NCBI RefSeq assembly: GCF_011516925.1
Contig: NZ_WOTG01000005.1
Coordinates: 1 to 64,000 of the forward strand
Origin: Acetobacter fabarum
Lineage (GTDB): Bacteria > Pseudomonadota > Alphaproteobacteria > Acetobacterales > Acetobacteraceae
Direction: 5' to 3'
Length of the DNA stretch: 64,000 bases
Shown here: positions 61,609 to 64,000 of the stretch, one piece after another
Layout of the letters: each line of letters opens with the position of its first letter
How positions within the stretch are numbered: the stretch's first letter is position 1
Program-made: the position numbers and the translations under genes
Notes under the pieces: generated by a model
What the model saw: the letters and a program-made list of their open reading frames with translations, nothing else
Database searches by the model: none
Told to the model about the DNA's origin: nothing

Positions 61609-64000
61609 TATGACTGCACCAGAAGAGGGGCAAGAAACTGACCCGTATAGCTTTTTTTGCATGCAGCAATGGTTTCGGGCGTGCCTTCGGCAACAATGGT
61701 GCCACCACCATCGCCCCCTTCTGGCCCTACATCTATAAGCCAGTCCGCAGTCTTGATAACTTCCAGATTATGCTCGATCACGATAACCGTGTTCCCCTGA
61801 TCGACCAGTGCATGCAAAACTTCCAGAAGTTTTCTAACGTCTTCTGTATGTAACCCGGTTGTGGGTTCATCCAGAATATAGACGGTTCTGCCCGTAGCCC
61901 TGCGCGCCAGCTCCTTGGAAAGTTTGATGCGCTGTGCTTCCCCCCCCGATAGGGTCGTTGCCTGCTGGCCAAGTGCCACATAGCCCAGACCAACCTTTTG
62001 CAAAATGGCCAGTCGGTCGCGGATCCGGTTCTGGGCGGAAAAGAGCGGATAGGCTTCATCCACACTCATGGCCAGCACATCCGCTATGGTTTTACCCCTG
62101 AAGCGGATATCCAGTGTTTCGCGGTTATAGCGCGCACCTTTACAGGCATCGCAGGTAACAAACACATCGGGGAGGAAGTGCATTTCTATTTTAAGCACGC
62201 CATCACCCTGGCAGGCCTCGCACCGTCCCCCTTTGACATTAAAGGAAAAACGCCCCGCCTTGTACCCTCGGGCCTTGCTTTCTGGCAGTTCGGCAAACCA
62301 GTCCCGGATGGGGGTGAACAGGTCGGTATAGGTTGCGGGGTTGGAGCGGGGAGTGCGGCCAATGGGGGACTGGTCAATATCAATAATTTTGTCCAGCAGT
62401 TCCATGCCCTTGATTTTTTTATACGGCTCGGGCGAGGTGGCAGCCCCCATAAGCTGGCGCGAGAGCGCCTTGTAAAGTGTATCAATCACCAGGGTTGATT
62501 TACCGCTCCCCGAAACACCGGTTACACATGTAAATGTACCAAGCGGAAAATGCGCGGTGACATCTTTAAGATTATGCCCTGTTGCCCCTTCCACCGTAAG
62601 CATCCGTTTTTTGTTCACGGGCCTGCGCTGTTGCGGCACCTCAATTCTTTTGCGACCAGACAGGTAAGCGCCTGTCAGGCTATCGGGGTTTTTGGCAACC
62701 TGCTCCGGCGTACCCTGTGCAACAACCTGACCGCCATTAACCCCGGCTGCGGGCCCCATATCTACCAGCCAGTCAGCGCTTCTTATGGCGTCCTCATCAT
62801 GTTCGACAACAATGAGTGTATTCCCAAGGTTTTTCAACCGCTCGAGAGTACCCAGCAGGCGTGCGTTATCGCGCTGATGCAGCCCGATGGACGGCTCATC
62901 CAGCACATAAAGCACCCCTGTAAGCCCCGATCCAATCTGGCTTGCCAGACGGATACGCTGGCTCTCCCCCCCAGAAAGGGTGGCTGACCCGCGCGAGAGG
63001 GTCAGGTAATCCAGCCCCACATCATCAAGGAATTTCAGACGTTCCAGAATCTCACGCAGGATACGCCGGGCAATTTCTGCCCGCTGAGGGGTAAGGGTTG
63101 GCAAAACAGTGTCAAACCAGCCCAGCGCATGCCCAATGGAGAGGTCGCAGGCCTGCGCAATTGTTTTGTCCGCCACACGAACAGACAGGGCCTCCGGCCG
63201 CAGGCGTGCACCATGGCAGACATGGCAGGCTTTTTCTGACTGATAACGGGAAAGTTCTTCCTTGACCCACGCACTCTCCGTATTGGCCAGTCTTTTTTGC
63301 AGGCTTGTCAGAACCCCTTCAAACGGCCGTTCGACAACATAGCTTTTTTTACCATCCTGATAAGTAAAGCTTATATCGTCTTCCACACCGTAAAGAATAC
63401 CGTTCTGGGCCTGCTCGGGCAGGTCGCGCCATGGGGTATCCATGCTGACGCCAAAATGCTTTGCCAGACTTTGCAGTGTCTGCTCCAGAAGGGGAGATTT
63501 TGCATCTTTCCATGGTGCAATAGCACCTTTTTTAAGGGAGAGTGCGATATCGGGCACAACCAGAACCGGGTTGAAGTATGTTTCCACCCCCAGACCATCA
63601 CAGGCCGGGCAGGCCCCCTGCGGCGCATTGAAGGAGAACAGGCGCGGTTCTATCTCTTCCAGAGTAAACCCGCTGACAGGGCAGGAAAAATGCGATGAAA
63701 AAACCAGTTTTTCCGGTTCGCGTTCTTCATCCTTGAGCACTTCCTCGGCATAGACAATGCCATCACTCAGGGTCAGCGCGGTTTCCAGACTATCCGCCAG
63801 ACGGGTTTGCACGCCGGGTTTTACCACCACGCGGTCCACAACCACTTCCACCGTGTGGCGGAGTTTGCGGTTCATGCTCGGGGCTTCTGCAATTTCGTAC
63901 AACGTGCCATCCACCCGCACACGGGTAAAACCCTTGCGCTGGAGTTCGGCCAGTTCCTTACGGTATTCGCCCTTGCGGTCCCGAATAACGGGGGACAGCA
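61608..64000 (-). CDS. uvrA: Excinuclease ABC subunit A (N-terminus beyond window end)
   Basis: Damage-recognition ATPase of nucleotide excision repair. About 797 residues are visible; the frame remains open to base 64000 ([20 protein letters not shown] is part of the first-domain insertion), so the first about 150 residues are missing. Seen: the first zinc region [40 protein letters not shown] and [20 protein letters not shown] (first ABC signature and Walker B), [20 protein letters not shown] (second Walker A), the second zinc finger [11 protein letters not shown] and [10 protein letters not shown], and [20 protein letters not shown] with [18 protein letters not shown]. Stop overlaps the next gene. 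Confidence 0.97.
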   Translation of the reverse strand, partial: LSPVIRDRKGEYRKELAELQRKGFTRVRVDGTLYEIAEAPSMNRKLRHTVEVVVDRVVVKPGVQTRLADSLETALTLSDGIVYAEEVLKDEEREPEKLVFSSHFSCPVSGFTLEEIEPRLFSFNAPQGACPACDGLGVETYFNPVLVVPDIALSLKKGAIAPWKDAKSPLLEQTLQSLAKHFGVSMDTPWRDLPEQAQNGILYGVEDDISFTYQDGKKSYVVERPFEGVLTSLQKRLANTESAWVKEELSRYQSEKACHVCHGARLRPEALSVRVADKTIAQACDLSIGHALGWFDTVLPTLTPQRAEIARRILREILERLKFLDDVGLDYLTLSRGSATLSGGESQRIRLASQIGSGLTGVLYVLDEPSIGLHQRDNARLLGTLERLKNLGNTLIVVEHDEDAIRSADWLVDMGPAAGVNGGQVVAQGTPEQVAKNPDSLTGAYLSGRKRIEVPQQRRPVNKKRMLTVEGATGHNLKDVTAHFPLGTFTCVTGVSGSGKSTLVIDTLYKALSRQLMGAATSPEPYKKIKGMELLDKIIDIDQSPIGRTPRSNPATYTDLFTPIRDWFAELPESKARGYKAGRFSFNVKGGRCEACQGDGVLKIEMHFLPDVFVTCDACKGARYNRETLDIRFRGKTIADVLAMSVDEAYPLFSAQNRIRDRLAILQKVGLGYVALGQQATTLSGGEAQRIKLSKELARRATGRTVYILDEPTTGLHTEDVRKLLEVLHALVDQGNTVIVIEHNLEVIKTADWLIDVGPEGGDGGGTIVAEGTPETIAACKKSYTGQFLAPLLVQS

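Noticed and set aside
1-64000. CRISPR arrays, insertion sequences, prophage, riboswitches, toxin-antitoxin pairs
   Set aside because: No regularly spaced repeats, transposase or integrase motifs, or recognised aptamers were found on reading both strands.

Overview
This window is ordinary core chromosome of an alphaproteobacterium, most likely an acetic acid bacterium (Acetobacteraceae). The assignment rests on gene content and order (mrcA-prfB, hrcA/rph-rdgB, aroA-cmk-rpsA, ffs-dnaX-ybaB-recR), high-GC codon use, C4-type 5-aminolevulinate synthase, the three-gene proton-translocating transhydrogenase (pntAA-pntAB-pntB) beside a zinc alcohol dehydrogenase and an aldehyde dehydrogenase, and opgGH. 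A complete sdhCDAB operon argues against Gluconobacter, which is known to lack succinate dehydrogenase, and favours Acetobacter or Komagataeibacter. I see no prophage, insertion sequence, CRISPR array or defence island.

Layout. 0-6 kb: a tonB cut by the window edge, prfB (made through a +1 recoding site), penicillin-binding protein 1A and hrcA. 6-17 kb: rph-rdgB, then aroA-cmk-rpsA on the opposite strand, a FYDLN-type zinc-ribbon acidic protein, folB with a pteridine-reductase-like SDR, and recR-ybaB-dnaX with the SRP RNA gene. 17-24 kb: an exported cysteine-containing protein, a sugar MFS carrier paired with nagA, and the periplasmic glucan genes opgG-opgH with a one-domain ModE-type regulator. 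24-32 kb: a GNAT gene, recA with a palindromic promoter/operator, a degenerate gamma-glutamyltransferase-like lipoprotein, a DsbA-family thiol protein, an AT-rich soluble chemoreceptor, hemA and a lipoprotein. 32-40 kb: a transketolase-like gene with lost cofactor motifs in front of gap-pgk, an OafA/SGNH acyltransferase, an EamA exporter and a tyrosine phosphatase. 40-51 kb: sdhCDAB, asd, the pnt operon with an FNR-type box, an alcohol dehydrogenase and an aldehyde dehydrogenase. 51-58 kb: serC behind a tRNA-Leu(CAA), xseA diverging from purD, rimI-tsaB-nitroreductase, and an Nfu-type iron-sulfur scaffold. 58-64 kb: a DUF2075/Schlafen-type helicase, a beta-propeller secreted protein, a creatininase-family secreted protein coupled to uvrA, and uvrA itself, cut by the window end.

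How it fits together. Much of the metabolism here concerns redox and energy supply of an oxidative bacterium: lower glycolysis (gap, pgk), succinate dehydrogenase, NAD(P) transhydrogenase, and ethanol/aldehyde oxidation. DNA maintenance is represented by recA, recR, xseA, uvrA and dnaX.

The most unusual observations are (1) a prfB frameshift site whose in-frame stop is TAA instead of the usual TGA, and (2) a transketolase homologue fused into the gap-pgk operon that has lost its catalytic histidines and the GDG...N thiamine diphosphate motif. Three further enzyme homologues also have substituted key residues (SDR, GGT-like, creatininase-like).
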